Source of the DNA: Rhizobium sp. 18065
GTDB taxonomy: Bacteria; Pseudomonadota; Alphaproteobacteria; Rhizobiales; Rhizobiaceae
Length of the DNA stretch: 64,000 bases
Assembly: GCF_902706095.1 (NCBI RefSeq)
Contig: NZ_CACSJP010000001.1
Coordinates: 310,001 to 374,000, forward strand
Direction of reading: 5' to 3'
Positions 26,580-35,120 of this stretch are shown here, piece after piece (position 1 is the stretch's first letter; each line of letters opens with the position of its first letter). The notes beneath the pieces were generated by a model. That model was not told the DNA's origin and made no database searches. It was given only the letters and a program-made list of their open reading frames with translations. The translations under genes and the position numbers were made by a program.

Positions 26580-27623
26580 TCAGTTTGCTGGGCTCAGTTG
26601 AAGCGGAACCTCGGCAACGGTACCGCTGACATCTTCCAGATAGTGCAGCCCCGCTCCGAGCGTCGATGCCATGGATTTGACGATGCGGCTGCCGAGGCCG
26701 GTACCGGTGGGGGCTTTGCCGGGGTCAATACCGATGCCGTCATCCTCGACACGCAGCAGAGCCTCTGTGTCGGACAGTCGCTTCAGCTTCACCCGAATAT
26801 CACCTCCGCCGCCGAGATTGGGATAGGCGTATTTGAAGGCATTGGTCACGAGTTCGGTGACGATCATCCCGACCGAAACGGCCTTGTCGGCCGTGAGCGA
26901 AATCGGATCGGCATCAAGCAGAAGCCGGACCGGTCTTTCGGCACTGTGTAACGAATTGAACAGTTCGGCTGTCAGGCGGCCGAGGTACCGGTCCAGTTCC
27001 ACCCGGCTGACATCCTCGGATGTGTAGAGGCTGCGGTGCATGCCTGCGATCGCCGAGATGCGCGCCTGAGTTTCGGCCAGTTCCGCCTTGACCTCGTCGC
27101 TCTTTGCGCTGGAGATCTGCAGCCTGAGCAGGCTCGCGACAAGGGCCAGCGAGTTTGCCACGCGATGGTTGACTTCGGCAAGCAGCGCTTCCGCGCGCTC
27201 CTTGCCCAGACGGATTTCCTCGTCCGCCCGCTCCTTGGCGGCACGCAACTGGGCATTCGACACCGACTGCTCGATGGCGCTGGCAAGAAGCGGAAGAAAA
27301 TCGTCGCTGACCGACTTGATCACATAGTCGGCGGCGCCCGCCTTGATGGCTTCGATGGCGATCTGGGCCTCGTTGGAGCCGGTGACATAGACGACCGGCA
27401 TATGGAAACCCTGCTCGCGCAGGTTCGCCATCACTTCGTGACCGGTGGTCTGGCGCAGGTAGTGATCGAGGACGACGACGTCGAAATTGCCGCCGTGCAG
27501 CAATGACAGGGCGTCATGCGTGGTTTCCGCATGCGCGACCTCGTGTCCCATGCGGCCAAGAGATTTCTGCACCAGCCGGACGATGGCGGCGTCGTCGTCG
27601 ATATAGAGGACGCGGAAGCTCAT
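26580..27623 (-). CDS. Receiver-HisKA_2 histidine kinase hybrid
   Basis: 347-residue soluble protein with reversed architecture. An N-terminal receiver (1-120; YIDDDAAIVR, phospho-acceptor Asp53 in VVLDHYLRQ, Lys103 in VIKSVSDD) is joined by a coiled coil (about 120-150) to a HisKA_2-type kinase core (His153 in AEVNHRVANSLALVASLLR). A HATPase domain follows (TELVTNAFKYAYP, DDGIGIDP, GTGLGSRIV). It has no membrane segment and no other sensor, so its input is presumably phosphorylation of its own receiver. Last gene of a three-gene signalling operon, 16 bases after the single-domain receiver. ATG at 27623 has GGTGA upstream. The final output is not encoded nearby. Confidence 0.87.
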   Translation of the reverse strand: MSFRVLYIDDDAAIVRLVQKSLGRMGHEVAHAETTHDALSLLHGGNFDVVVLDHYLRQTTGHEVMANLREQGFHMPVVYVTGSNEAQIAIEAIKAGAADYVIKSVSDDFLPLLASAIEQSVSNAQLRAAKERADEEIRLGKERAEALLAEVNHRVANSLALVASLLRLQISSAKSDEVKAELAETQARISAIAGMHRSLYTSEDVSRVELDRYLGRLTAELFNSLHSAERPVRLLLDADPISLTADKAVSVGMIVTELVTNAFKYAYPNLGGGGDIRVKLKRLSDTEALLRVEDDGIGIDPGKAPTGTGLGSRIVKSMASTLGAGLHYLEDVSGTVAEVPLQLSPAN

Positions 27624-27639
27624 CGTCACCAAACCGGTT

Positions 27640-28080
27640 TCAGGGGATCTGCATGACGGAGAAGAACAGTCCGAGTTGGCGGATAGCATTGGCGAAGTTG
27701 TCGTAATCGACAGGTTTGGTGATATAGACATTGGCCCCAAGGTCGTAGCACCGCTGTATTTCGCGTTCGTCATCCGTCGTGGTCAGGATGACGACCGGCA
27801 ACCGTCGCGTATGCGGGTTGGATTTTACTTTTTCCAGGATGTCGGTGCCCGACATGTCAGGCAGGTTCAGATCGAGCAGGATCAGCAGGTAACGGTCTTG
27901 CGAAACCTGGCCGCTGCGGTCCTTTCCGAGGATGAAGTCGAGCGCATCCGTGCCGTTCGTAAACGGCACGATTTCGTTGTTGACGCCGGCACGGCGCACA
28001 TTCTTTTCGATCAGACGGGCGTGCCCCTCATCGTCTTCAACCATGACAATGGTGACTTCTTTACCAACAGCTTTCATCAT
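27640..28080 (-). CDS. Single-domain response regulator (Rcp1-like receiver)
   Basis: 146-residue stand-alone receiver with an intact active site: VEDDEGHARL, phospho-acceptor Asp70 in LILLDLNLPDMSG, Thr in LTTTDDERE and Lys122 in YITKPVD. The insertion before beta3 (KDRSGQVSQDRY) is typical of the Rcp1/phytochrome-partner group. No output domain, so it acts as a phosphate shuttle. Its ATG overlaps the stop of the upstream kinase (TGATG). Confidence 0.9.
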   Translation of the reverse strand: MMKAVGKEVTIVMVEDDEGHARLIEKNVRRAGVNNEIVPFTNGTDALDFILGKDRSGQVSQDRYLLILLDLNLPDMSGTDILEKVKSNPHTRRLPVVILTTTDDEREIQRCYDLGANVYITKPVDYDNFANAIRQLGLFFSVMQIP

Positions 28081-29567
28081 CAACTCCGTACTAAACGTGA
28101 AAGATCGGATGGCAGCCGCAGAACAAATGTCGACCCTTCACCCAAACGGGAGGAAACACTGATTTCCCCGCCAAGGTTCCGTGCCAGAGATCGCACATGG
28201 GCAAGACCGATGCCTTCACCGGTCTTGTCTTGCTGGCCCGCGCGACGAAAAAGTTCGAAAACGCGTTCCTGATCCTGCTCTGCGATGCCACGGCCGTTGT
28301 CCTGCACTTCGATCCGCACCATATGCCGGCCTTCCGACGCGGTGCGGACCGTAAGTTCAAGCGGCCTATCCGGATGCTTATACTTGATGGCATTGTCGAA
28401 AAGGTTACCGAGAATCTGTTCGAGCGAAAGCCGGTCGGTGACCAGCCTGGTCGCTTTGGTGTCGAGCGACACGTGGCCGTCGTTCTCACTGATCTGATGG
28501 TGAAGACTGGCCGCGATGGTTTCCAGCAGAGGCTTGAGCTCGACCGGCTCAGGCTTCAACTGCCTGCGCCCATCGCGCGAGATCTTCAGGATCGCGTTGA
28601 TCAAGCCGTCCATCTTCTTGGTCGAGGAGCGAATGAAGCCGATTGCCTCTGGCAGGTCCTCCGATGCCGCAAGCCGTGCCTCCCGGATCATGTCTTCCGA
28701 CACGGAGGTTCCATCGGCCAGCACATAGGCCTGCAGCGATTTCAGCGATGTATCGAGTTCGGCTGTAAAGCCCATGATGTTGACCAGCGGCGCCCTGAGA
28801 TCATGCGTGACGATATAGGCAAAACGCTGGATTTCCTGGTTTGCCTGCATCAGATCTTCGGTGCGTTCGGCAACGCGAGCTTCCAGCCCGGCATTCAGGT
28901 GTTCGACTTCTTGGCGGGCTTTCAGAAGCTCGCGCACATGCTGGTAGACGATCAGCATCGCGCCGCTCATGACCGCGAGGATGGCGATCCCGCCGCCCAC
29001 GGTAATCCACTGCAAATGTTGCGTCGCCTCAACCTGTTCGCTTGCGCCCCGGTCGACATTGCTGTCCGACTTCTGTTTGAAGTCGTCGATGATTGTCCGG
29101 ATCTGGTCCATCACCTCGCGTCCGACTTCGGTTTGCACCAGCCTGACGGCTTCATCGCGCTGGCCAGTCTTGGCGAGATCGAGGGTCCTTGCCATTTCAG
29201 TCAGCTTGGCCTGAATCAGGCGTTGCAGTTCCGGCATTCGCTCCTGCTTGATCGCCCGCCCGCGCACCTGTTGTGACAGCAATTCAAGCTCGCTGTTCAT
29301 CGCGCTCAAGGCCTTGTGATAAGGCGCCAGGAAGCTCTCGTCCTGCGTCAGCAGATAGCCGCGCTGACCGGTTTCGGCATCGGTCAGGTTCTGAATCAGG
29401 TCCGCTGCAGTGCGACGGATGTCCCGTTCGACGATGATGTAGTCGAACGTCGCACTGGTTTTCTCAACCAGTCCAAACGTGGCAACGACGATGCCAAGCA
29501 GGATACCGGTTCCGATCAACATGAAGAGAATGGTCGACCGGACGAAGCTGGTTTGGGTGGCGGACAT
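28080..29567 (-). CDS. CHASE3-domain membrane sensor histidine kinase
   Basis: 495-residue kinase. One membrane helix at about 11-33, an extracytoplasmic CHASE3 domain at about 40-180 (TDAETGQRGYLLTQDESFL is the CHASE3 signature), a second helix at about 188-208, a coiled coil, then HisKA (His255 in YIVTHDLRAPL) and HATPase (NLFDNAIKYKH, DNGRGIAEQD, GEGIGLAHVR). The class resembles cyanobacterial/phytochrome-type kinases that pair with Rcp1 receivers. The ATG at 29567 is chosen at the first helix; the frame is open to 29633. First gene of the operon. CHASE3 ligands are not known. Confidence 0.9.
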   Translation of the reverse strand: MSATQTSFVRSTILFMLIGTGILLGIVVATFGLVEKTSATFDYIIVERDIRRTAADLIQNLTDAETGQRGYLLTQDESFLAPYHKALSAMNSELELLSQQVRGRAIKQERMPELQRLIQAKLTEMARTLDLAKTGQRDEAVRLVQTEVGREVMDQIRTIIDDFKQKSDSNVDRGASEQVEATQHLQWITVGGGIAILAVMSGAMLIVYQHVRELLKARQEVEHLNAGLEARVAERTEDLMQANQEIQRFAYIVTHDLRAPLVNIMGFTAELDTSLKSLQAYVLADGTSVSEDMIREARLAASEDLPEAIGFIRSSTKKMDGLINAILKISRDGRRQLKPEPVELKPLLETIAASLHHQISENDGHVSLDTKATRLVTDRLSLEQILGNLFDNAIKYKHPDRPLELTVRTASEGRHMVRIEVQDNGRGIAEQDQERVFELFRRAGQQDKTGEGIGLAHVRSLARNLGGEISVSSRLGEGSTFVLRLPSDLSRLVRS

Positions 29568-29668
29568 GAAACTCCTGAGGGAACAACTATGCTTAAGTGT
29601 GGCGGTAACGCGCCGGCCCGCCGCTTGTTCCATCGACTAAACAAAAAAACGCGATGGATTTATAGATC

Positions 29669-31243
29669 TCAGGCGAGCTGGATTGCGATCGCAACAAGCG
29701 ATGCCGCGATCACCCACAGGGCCAGGCGCCCAAGGCGTGTATGCCTTGCTTCCGATCGGCCGATTGCCTCGGTCGTCTCGGGATCAAAACGCAGACCCTG
29801 CTCGCTCATGCGCATGATATCCGCATGGAATTTTTCGGTCTTCGCCGCAATCTCGGGCAATGCCTCGGCAAGCCGCATGGCAGCCTTGGCGCCATCCTTG
29901 AGATCGGTGGCAATGCGCTTGGGGCCGAGATCGTCGCGGATCCATTGCGAGACGACCGGGTCGGCTGCCTTCCACATGTTGAACCGCGGGTTAAGGATGC
30001 GCGCAACGCCTTCGACCACCACCATGGTCTTCTGCAGCATCACCAGTTCCGGGCGGGTTTCCATGTCGAAGATCTCGGTGATCTCGAACAGCAGGGTCAA
30101 TAGCTTGCCCATCGAAATGGTCTCGGCCGGCTGCCCGTGGATCGGCTCGCCGATGGCCCGGATCGCCTGGGCAAAGCTTGCGACATTGTGATGGGAGGGC
30201 ACGTAGCCCGCCTCGAAATGGACTTCGGCGACGCGCAGATAGTCGCGGGAGATGAAACCGTAGAGGATTTCGGCAAGGAACCGACGTTCCTTCTTTCCGA
30301 GCCGTCCGGCAATGCCCATGTCGACGGCGACGATCATGCCACTCTCATCGACGAACAGATTGCCGGGATGCATGTCGGCGTGGAAAAACCCGTCGCGCAG
30401 CGTATGGCGCAGGAAGGACTGGATCAGCGTATCGGCCAGCAGGTTGAGATCGAGCCCCGAGGACTGCAATGCAGCCACGTCCGACATCTTGATGCCGTCG
30501 ATCCACTCCATGGTGATCACGTCGCGGCCGGTGCGCTCCCAGTCGACCTTGGGCACCCGGAAGCCGGGGTCTTTTTTCGTATTGTCGGCAATCTCCGACA
30601 GCGCTGCCGCTTCAAGCCGAAGGTCCATTTCCACCTTGGTGGTCTGCTCGAGCGTGCGGGTGACCTCGACGGGGCGCAGACGCCGCGTATGCGGCAGGAA
30701 TCGCTCCTGCAGGTGCGACACGAGATACATCGCTTCGAGATCGGCAGCGAACCGCTTGCGCACGCCAGGCCGGATGACCTTGACGGCGACCTTGCGCGGA
30801 CCGTCCGCGGTCATGACCTCCGCCGGATGCACCTGTGCGATCGAAGCGGCCGCGATCGGCGCGTCGAAGCGAAGATAGAGATCTTCGATCGTGCGGCCGA
30901 GCGAATCCCGGATGGTTGATTTTGCATCCTCGGTCGGGAAGAAATCCATCCTGTCCTGGAGACCGGCAAGATCGTCGGCGAAGTCAGCACCAACCACGTC
31001 CGGTCGCGTCGCCAGGAACTGTCCGATCTTCACATAGGACGGGCCAAGCCGTGCGACCGCCTGGGCGAGCCGGTCGGAACGTTCCGCCTGCTTAGCACGA
31101 CGTCGCGCGAGCGGCCCGACAAGTGCCTTGCCGAAACCAACCAGGGGCGGGAGGCCATCAGACGGCAGGGCAGCAACGACGCCCTCTCGCACAAGCACCC
31201 AGCCAACCCGCGCAAGGCGGAAATATGCGCCGATCGTGCTCAT
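29669..31243 (-). CDS. ubiB: UbiB atypical kinase-like protein, ubiquinone biosynthesis
   Basis: 524-residue ADCK/UbiB family ATPase needed for coenzyme Q synthesis. The KxGQ motif reads PSYVKIGQFLATRPD, the alanine-rich loop IAAASIAQVHPAEV, and the catalytic region DGFFHADMHPGNLF with VDMGIAGRLG. A C-terminal hydrophobic helix (LALWVIAASLVAIAIQLA) anchors it to the membrane. Starts 5 bases after ubiE, same strand. Confidence 0.95.
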   Translation of the reverse strand: MSTIGAYFRLARVGWVLVREGVVAALPSDGLPPLVGFGKALVGPLARRRAKQAERSDRLAQAVARLGPSYVKIGQFLATRPDVVGADFADDLAGLQDRMDFFPTEDAKSTIRDSLGRTIEDLYLRFDAPIAAASIAQVHPAEVMTADGPRKVAVKVIRPGVRKRFAADLEAMYLVSHLQERFLPHTRRLRPVEVTRTLEQTTKVEMDLRLEAAALSEIADNTKKDPGFRVPKVDWERTGRDVITMEWIDGIKMSDVAALQSSGLDLNLLADTLIQSFLRHTLRDGFFHADMHPGNLFVDESGMIVAVDMGIAGRLGKKERRFLAEILYGFISRDYLRVAEVHFEAGYVPSHHNVASFAQAIRAIGEPIHGQPAETISMGKLLTLLFEITEIFDMETRPELVMLQKTMVVVEGVARILNPRFNMWKAADPVVSQWIRDDLGPKRIATDLKDGAKAAMRLAEALPEIAAKTEKFHADIMRMSEQGLRFDPETTEAIGRSEARHTRLGRLALWVIAASLVAIAIQLA

Positions 31244-31248
31244 GAATG

Positions 31249-32025
31249 TCAGATTTTCCAGCCGGAATGCAGGGCGGCAATGCCACCGGTATAATTGGTG
31301 AACTTGACGTTCGAGAAGCCAGCCGCGCTGACCATCCTGGCGAAATCGGCCTGGTTCGGGAATTTGCGGATGGATTCGACGAGATATTGATAGGGTTCGG
31401 CGTCGCCCGTAATCATTTTACCGAATTTCGGGATCGCGTTGAACGACCAGGCATCATAGACGCGGTCGAGCAGTGGCAGGTCGACTTCGGAAAATTCGAG
31501 TACCAGCAACCGTCCGCCGCGTTTCAAGACGCGAAAGGCCTCCGACAGCGCCACATCGATGCGCGGCACGTTGCGGATGCCGAAGGCGATCGTATAGGCG
31601 TCGAATGTGTTGTCCTCGAACGGCAGGCTTTCGGCATTGGCCTCGACGAAGGTCAGATTGTCGGAAAGCCCTTTTTTCTGTGCCCGTTCCGCGCCGACGC
31701 CGAGCATCGAGCCGTTGATGTCGAGAACGGTGGCCTGTGCCAGCCGGTTGGATGCCTCGACGATCCGGAAGGCGATGTCGCCGGTGCCGCCGGCAACATC
31801 GAGTACCTTGTAGCCGGCATCCTTGCGCGGATTGAGTGCCGCGATCATGGCGTCTTTCCAGACGCGGTGCAGCCCGGCCGACATCACATCGTTCATGATG
31901 TCGTAGCGCTTGGCCACCTTGTGGAACACCTCGTTGACCAGGCCCTGCTTTTCCTGCTCGTCGACCTGGCGGAAACCATAGGAGGTCTCCATGCCGCCAT
32001 CGGCGGAAATGCGGCTTGCAGTCAT
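31249..32025 (-). CDS. ubiE: Ubiquinone/menaquinone C-methyltransferase
   Basis: 258-residue SAM methyltransferase that C-methylates the quinone ring. Family signatures: [40 protein letters not shown] motif [13 protein letters not shown] and [14 protein letters not shown] at 32025 has GGAGTG upstream and gives family length. Divergent from mutM. Confidence 0.96.
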   Translation of the reverse strand: MTASRISADGGMETSYGFRQVDEQEKQGLVNEVFHKVAKRYDIMNDVMSAGLHRVWKDAMIAALNPRKDAGYKVLDVAGGTGDIAFRIVEASNRLAQATVLDINGSMLGVGAERAQKKGLSDNLTFVEANAESLPFEDNTFDAYTIAFGIRNVPRIDVALSEAFRVLKRGGRLLVLEFSEVDLPLLDRVYDAWSFNAIPKFGKMITGDAEPYQYLVESIRKFPNQADFARMVSAAGFSNVKFTNYTGGIAALHSGWKI

Positions 32026-32159
32026 CGGTTCACTCCACTTGGCGACAGGTCGCTGGACCATAGCGAAAACGGCTGGCGCGCGCTATCTGCGCTATGTCAG
32101 CCCCATAGGCTGGTCTATAGACCTTAAAGAATGCGGTTCAAACAGAAAGATGGGCGCTA

Positions 32160-33050
32160 ATGCCGGAATTGCCAGAGGTAGAGACCGTCAGGCGTGGGCT
32201 GGCCCCCACCATGGAAGGCGCGCTTTTGCAGCGCCTGGAGCTGAGAAGGCCCGATCTGCGCTTTCCCTTGCCGCGTGATTTCGCCGCAAGGGTAGAAGGC
32301 CGGCGCATCGCCGCCTTGTCGCGCCGGGCAAAGTACCTGCTGATCGACCTGGAGGATGGCGCAACGGTGATCGCCCATCTCGGCATGTCGGGCTCGTTCC
32401 GCATCGAGGCGGATGCAATCGAAGCGACGCCGGGCGCCTTTCATCATGAGAGAAGCAAGGATGAAAAGCATGATCATGTCATCTTTCATCTGCAGCGGCC
32501 GGAAGGGTCGGCGCGTGTCATCTACAATGATCCGCGTCGTTTCGGTTTCATGGATCTGGCAACACGCGCGCAACTCGATATCTACCCCGCCTTTCGCGAC
32601 CTTGGCCCCGAGCCGGTTGGCAATCTCCTGTCGGCCGACTATCTGGCCGGCCGCTTCCTCGGCCGCAGCCAGCCGCTGAAGAGTGCGCTGCTCGATCAGA
32701 AGGTGATTGCCGGCCTCGGCAATATCTATGTCTGCGAAGCCCTTTGGCGGTCCCATCTCTCGCCCACGCGAAAGGTGTCAACGATGGTCACCAAGGCAGG
32801 AAAGCCGAAACCGGAATTGCACCTGCTCGCCGACAGCATTCGCGAGGTGATCGCCGATGCCATCCTGGCGGGCGGTTCGTCGTTGCGCGATCATATCCAG
32901 GCGGATGGCACGCTGGGCTATTTCCAGCACAGTTTCCGAGCCTATAATCGCGAAGGCCACGCCTGTTTGACGGAAGGCTGTGGGGGTACCGTCGAAAGGA
33001 TAGTTCAATCAGGACGCTCGACATTCTATTGTCAGCGTTGCCAGAAGTAA
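32160..33050 (+). CDS. mutM: Formamidopyrimidine-DNA glycosylase (8-oxoguanine repair)
   Basis: 296-residue base-excision repair enzyme. The catalytic N-terminus [13 protein letters not shown] (Pro after Met, Glu3), the H2TH region and the C-terminal zinc finger [14 protein letters not shown]...FYCQRCQK are all present. It is divergent from ubiE with a short gap. Confidence 0.97.
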   Translation: MPELPEVETVRRGLAPTMEGALLQRLELRRPDLRFPLPRDFAARVEGRRIAALSRRAKYLLIDLEDGATVIAHLGMSGSFRIEADAIEATPGAFHHERSKDEKHDHVIFHLQRPEGSARVIYNDPRRFGFMDLATRAQLDIYPAFRDLGPEPVGNLLSADYLAGRFLGRSQPLKSALLDQKVIAGLGNIYVCEALWRSHLSPTRKVSTMVTKAGKPKPELHLLADSIREVIADAILAGGSSLRDHIQADGTLGYFQHSFRAYNREGHACLTEGCGGTVERIVQSGRSTFYCQRCQK

Positions 33051-33077
33051 TCAGGAACATCATCAAGGGAGTGAGCG

Positions 33078-33851
33078 ATGTCATTCGAGACCATTTTGAT
33101 CGAGCGGCGCGATCGCGTGGCGATCGTCACATTGAACCGGCCGCAGGCGCTGAATGCACTCAACTCAACGGTCGCGCGCGAATTGTGTCAGGTTTTCGAG
33201 CAATTGCAGGCCGATGCGGAGATCGGCGCTGTTGTCCTGACCGGCTCCGAAAAGGCCTTTGCCGCCGGTGCCGATATCAAGGAAATGCAGTCTCTCTCCT
33301 TTGTCGATGCCTATACGGGTGATTTCATCGGCACCTGGGACGACATTGCCGGCTTCCGCAAGCCACTGATTGCAGCCGTATCCGGCTTTGCCCTGGGCGG
33401 CGGCTGCGAGCTTGCCATGATGTGCGATTTCATCATTGCGTCGAAGACGGCGAAGTTTGGCCAGCCCGAGATCACGCTCGGCATTATCCCCGGCATGGGT
33501 GGCTCGCAGAGGCTCACACGTGCGGTCGGCAAGGCCAAGGCGATGGACCTGTGCCTGACCGGTCGTATGATGGATGCGACCGAAGCCGAGAGTGCCGGCC
33601 TGGTGGCCCGCATTGTCGAGCCCGAGCGGCTTCTGGATGAGGCGGTGGAGGCTGCGGCCAGGATCGCGTCTTTCTCCTTGCCGGCTGTTCTGATGGCAAA
33701 GGAAGCGGTCAACCGTGCCTTCGAGCAAACGCTTGGCGAAGGCCTGCGCTTTGAGCGGCGCCTGTTTCATTCGCTCTTTGCCACTGACGATCAGAAGGAA
33801 GGCATGGCTGCCTTCGTCGAGAAGCGCAAACCCGTCTTCCGGAATCGCTGA
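33078..33851 (+). CDS. Enoyl-CoA hydratase (crotonase family)
   Basis: 257-residue crotonase. Oxyanion-hole motifs [12 protein letters not shown] and [16 protein letters not shown]; the catalytic glutamates correspond to [17 protein letters not shown] and [16 protein letters not shown]. Probably beta-oxidation (FadB1/EchA-like), with substrate range not deducible. ATG has AAGGGAG upstream, 28 bases after mutM. Confidence 0.92.
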   Translation: MSFETILIERRDRVAIVTLNRPQALNALNSTVARELCQVFEQLQADAEIGAVVLTGSEKAFAAGADIKEMQSLSFVDAYTGDFIGTWDDIAGFRKPLIAAVSGFALGGGCELAMMCDFIIASKTAKFGQPEITLGIIPGMGGSQRLTRAVGKAKAMDLCLTGRMMDATEAESAGLVARIVEPERLLDEAVEAAARIASFSLPAVLMAKEAVNRAFEQTLGEGLRFERRLFHSLFATDDQKEGMAAFVEKRKPVFRNR

Positions 33852-33867
33852 CAAGATGAAGGGCAAG

Positions 33868-33889
33868 CGCGATTCATTCAGAATCCGCG
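33868..33889. repeat. GANTC inverted pair before the rpsT promoter
   Basis: GATTC (33871-33875), ATTCA, GAATC (33881-33885) form an inverted pair of CcrM methylation motifs. Flanking CGC/CGCG bases nearly extend the symmetry. It ends where the -35 hexamer of the proposed rpsT promoter begins. Confidence 0.6.
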
Positions 33890-33917
33890 TTGACGCATTC
33901 GCGCTTTCCCGCTATAT
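33889..33917 (+). promoter_or_regulatory. Sigma-70-type promoter of rpsT
   Basis: GTTGAC, a 17-base spacer and CTATAT match the rhizobial housekeeping consensus CTTGAC-N17-CTATAT at 11 of 12 positions. Expected transcription start is near 33924, leaving a leader of about 120 bases. Confidence 0.75.
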
Positions 33918-33931
33918 GCCCGCCCAAGGTT

Positions 33932-33953
33932 GGGAAAGCCGCTGGGCTTTTCC
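33932..33953 (+). promoter_or_regulatory. Leader hairpin in rpsT mRNA
   Basis: GGAAAGCC, loop GCTG, GGCTTTTCC: a stable stem with one bulged base and U-rich 3' arm, about 8 bases after the predicted transcription start. Could be an attenuator or an S20 feedback site; not established. Confidence 0.45.
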
Positions 33954-34042
33954 GAAATAGCTCCCTTATTGCTGAATTGGCAGGTCGCAACGACCCGACG
34001 CGGCGATGGTGGGTTTTGGTTTGAATTCGAAGAGAGGCATCC

Positions 34043-34309
34043 ATGGCCAATACAACTTCGGCGAAGAAGGCGACCCGCAAGATCGCTCGCCAAACTGCAG
34101 TAAACAAGGCTCGCCGTTCGCGGGTCCGTGGTTTCATCCGCAAGGTCGAAGAAGCGATCGCATCGGGCGACGCAACTCTGGCCAAGGATGCTCTGCAGGC
34201 GGCTCAGCCGGAACTGCAGCGCGCAGCCACAAAGGGCGTGGTTCACGCCAACACCGCATCGCGCAAGATCTCGCGTCTTGCCTCGCGTGTTAAGGCCCTG
34301 TCAGCCTAA
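34043..34309 (+). CDS. rpsT: 30S ribosomal protein S20
   Basis: 88-residue basic protein of the small subunit. The helical pattern [39 protein letters not shown] and the C-terminal [20 protein letters not shown] identify S20. Ribosome site AGAGAGG. Its own promoter and terminator make it a single-gene unit upstream of dnaA. Confidence 0.97.
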   Translation: MANTTSAKKATRKIARQTAVNKARRSRVRGFIRKVEEAIASGDATLAKDALQAAQPELQRAATKGVVHANTASRKISRLASRVKALSA

Positions 34310-34339
34310 GTTCAGACATAGTTTCGACGAAATTCGAAG

Positions 34340-34364
34340 AGCCTGGCATTGCGCCGGGCTTTTT
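34340..34364 (+). terminator. Intrinsic terminator of rpsT
   Basis: AGCCTGGC, loop ATTGC, GCCGGGCT (one G-T pair) followed by TTTT; 30 bases after the rpsT stop. Confidence 0.9.
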
Positions 34365-35120
34365 GTGTTTGCGCTTTTTGAAAATGACGCCTATTGATTT
34401 AGGGATTGCTACTTGACGGAAGTGTATCAGTCGAGTGACAGAAATAGATGAGCAATTTCAGTCGCTTGCTGGAGGTGCCGTACCGGGCCGGCACTTTACC
34501 CAGGGGTAGGTTGGGCCCAATCTGAGTCAAGCGAATTTTTATTTTCCCGCTCATCAAACGCTCAAACCCACAGCCGTTTTCGAATCCCCTTGATTCAAAA
34601 GCGATTCTTTTGCGGATGAATGTGACGCAAAAACGATGGACGCAGAGTCAATGGCCGGCGTTCATTTTTGCGGAAAATTCACGGTTGATATTGCCATTTG
34701 ATCCTGCCTTAATGAGGTCAAGCAAGGGGCTTGGGACGAGCCTGGAAGGGCGATCAGAACAGCAAAGCTGCAATGATTTACCAGCCCTTGCTGGAGCGGG
34801 ATGGACCTATTCCGTTATCCCAAAAACTGATCGGTATTGTATCGGAAACGTCACCGTTTCCGCGCCCTACCGCTTTGCGTCTTGAGTGGCTTCGAGACGA
34901 GCGAATGCTGGCTGGCTTTTCATGTCGAGGATGAAAAGCACGCCGGGAAACTGGAAACGCTGTTTGAGGGGGCGGCGTTTTGTCGGAGCACGGCTTTTGG
35001 CCGAGGTTCCGGCTTCTAGCACGGGGATTGTCGGGACGGTTGCGTCTCGGCGCGAGATAAAGCGGCTGCCGGACGATGATAAGACGCCCGGTACCTGAAA
35101 TGATTTTGGAAGGCGGCAAA
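34365..35120. other. Long non-coding region upstream of dnaA
   Basis: About 755 bases with no ORF that I can support; the longest candidates are short, with no family resemblance. It holds several perfect inverted repeats: GTGCCG/CGGCAC (34475-34494), the palindrome TTGGGCCCAA (34511-34520), CAAAAG/CTTTTG (34596-34612), TTTTGCG/CGCAAAA (34608-34632) and CGGAAACG-TCAC-CGTTTCCG (34843-34862). It also holds five GANTC sites. A single weak DnaA-box-like TTATCCCAA occurs at 34815. Likely the dnaA control region. The chromosomal origin in rhizobia is normally near hemE, and I see no DnaA-box cluster here. Confidence 0.6.
34524..34649. promoter_or_regulatory. Cluster of five GANTC (CcrM) sites upstream of dnaA
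   Basis: GAGTC 34524, GAATC 34582, GATTC 34592, GATTC 34603, GAGTC 34645: five sites in 126 bases, against about one per 256 expected at random base composition. CcrM methylation is known to tune dnaA transcription in Caulobacter. Confidence 0.55.

Noticed and set aside
34610..34885. 91-codon ORF in the rpsT-dnaA gap
   Set aside because: No ribosome site, no family resemblance, and it spans several inverted repeats.
34310..35120. Chromosome replication origin upstream of dnaA
   Set aside because: No cluster of DnaA boxes; only one weak TTATCCCAA. In rhizobia the origin is usually near hemE, not dnaA.
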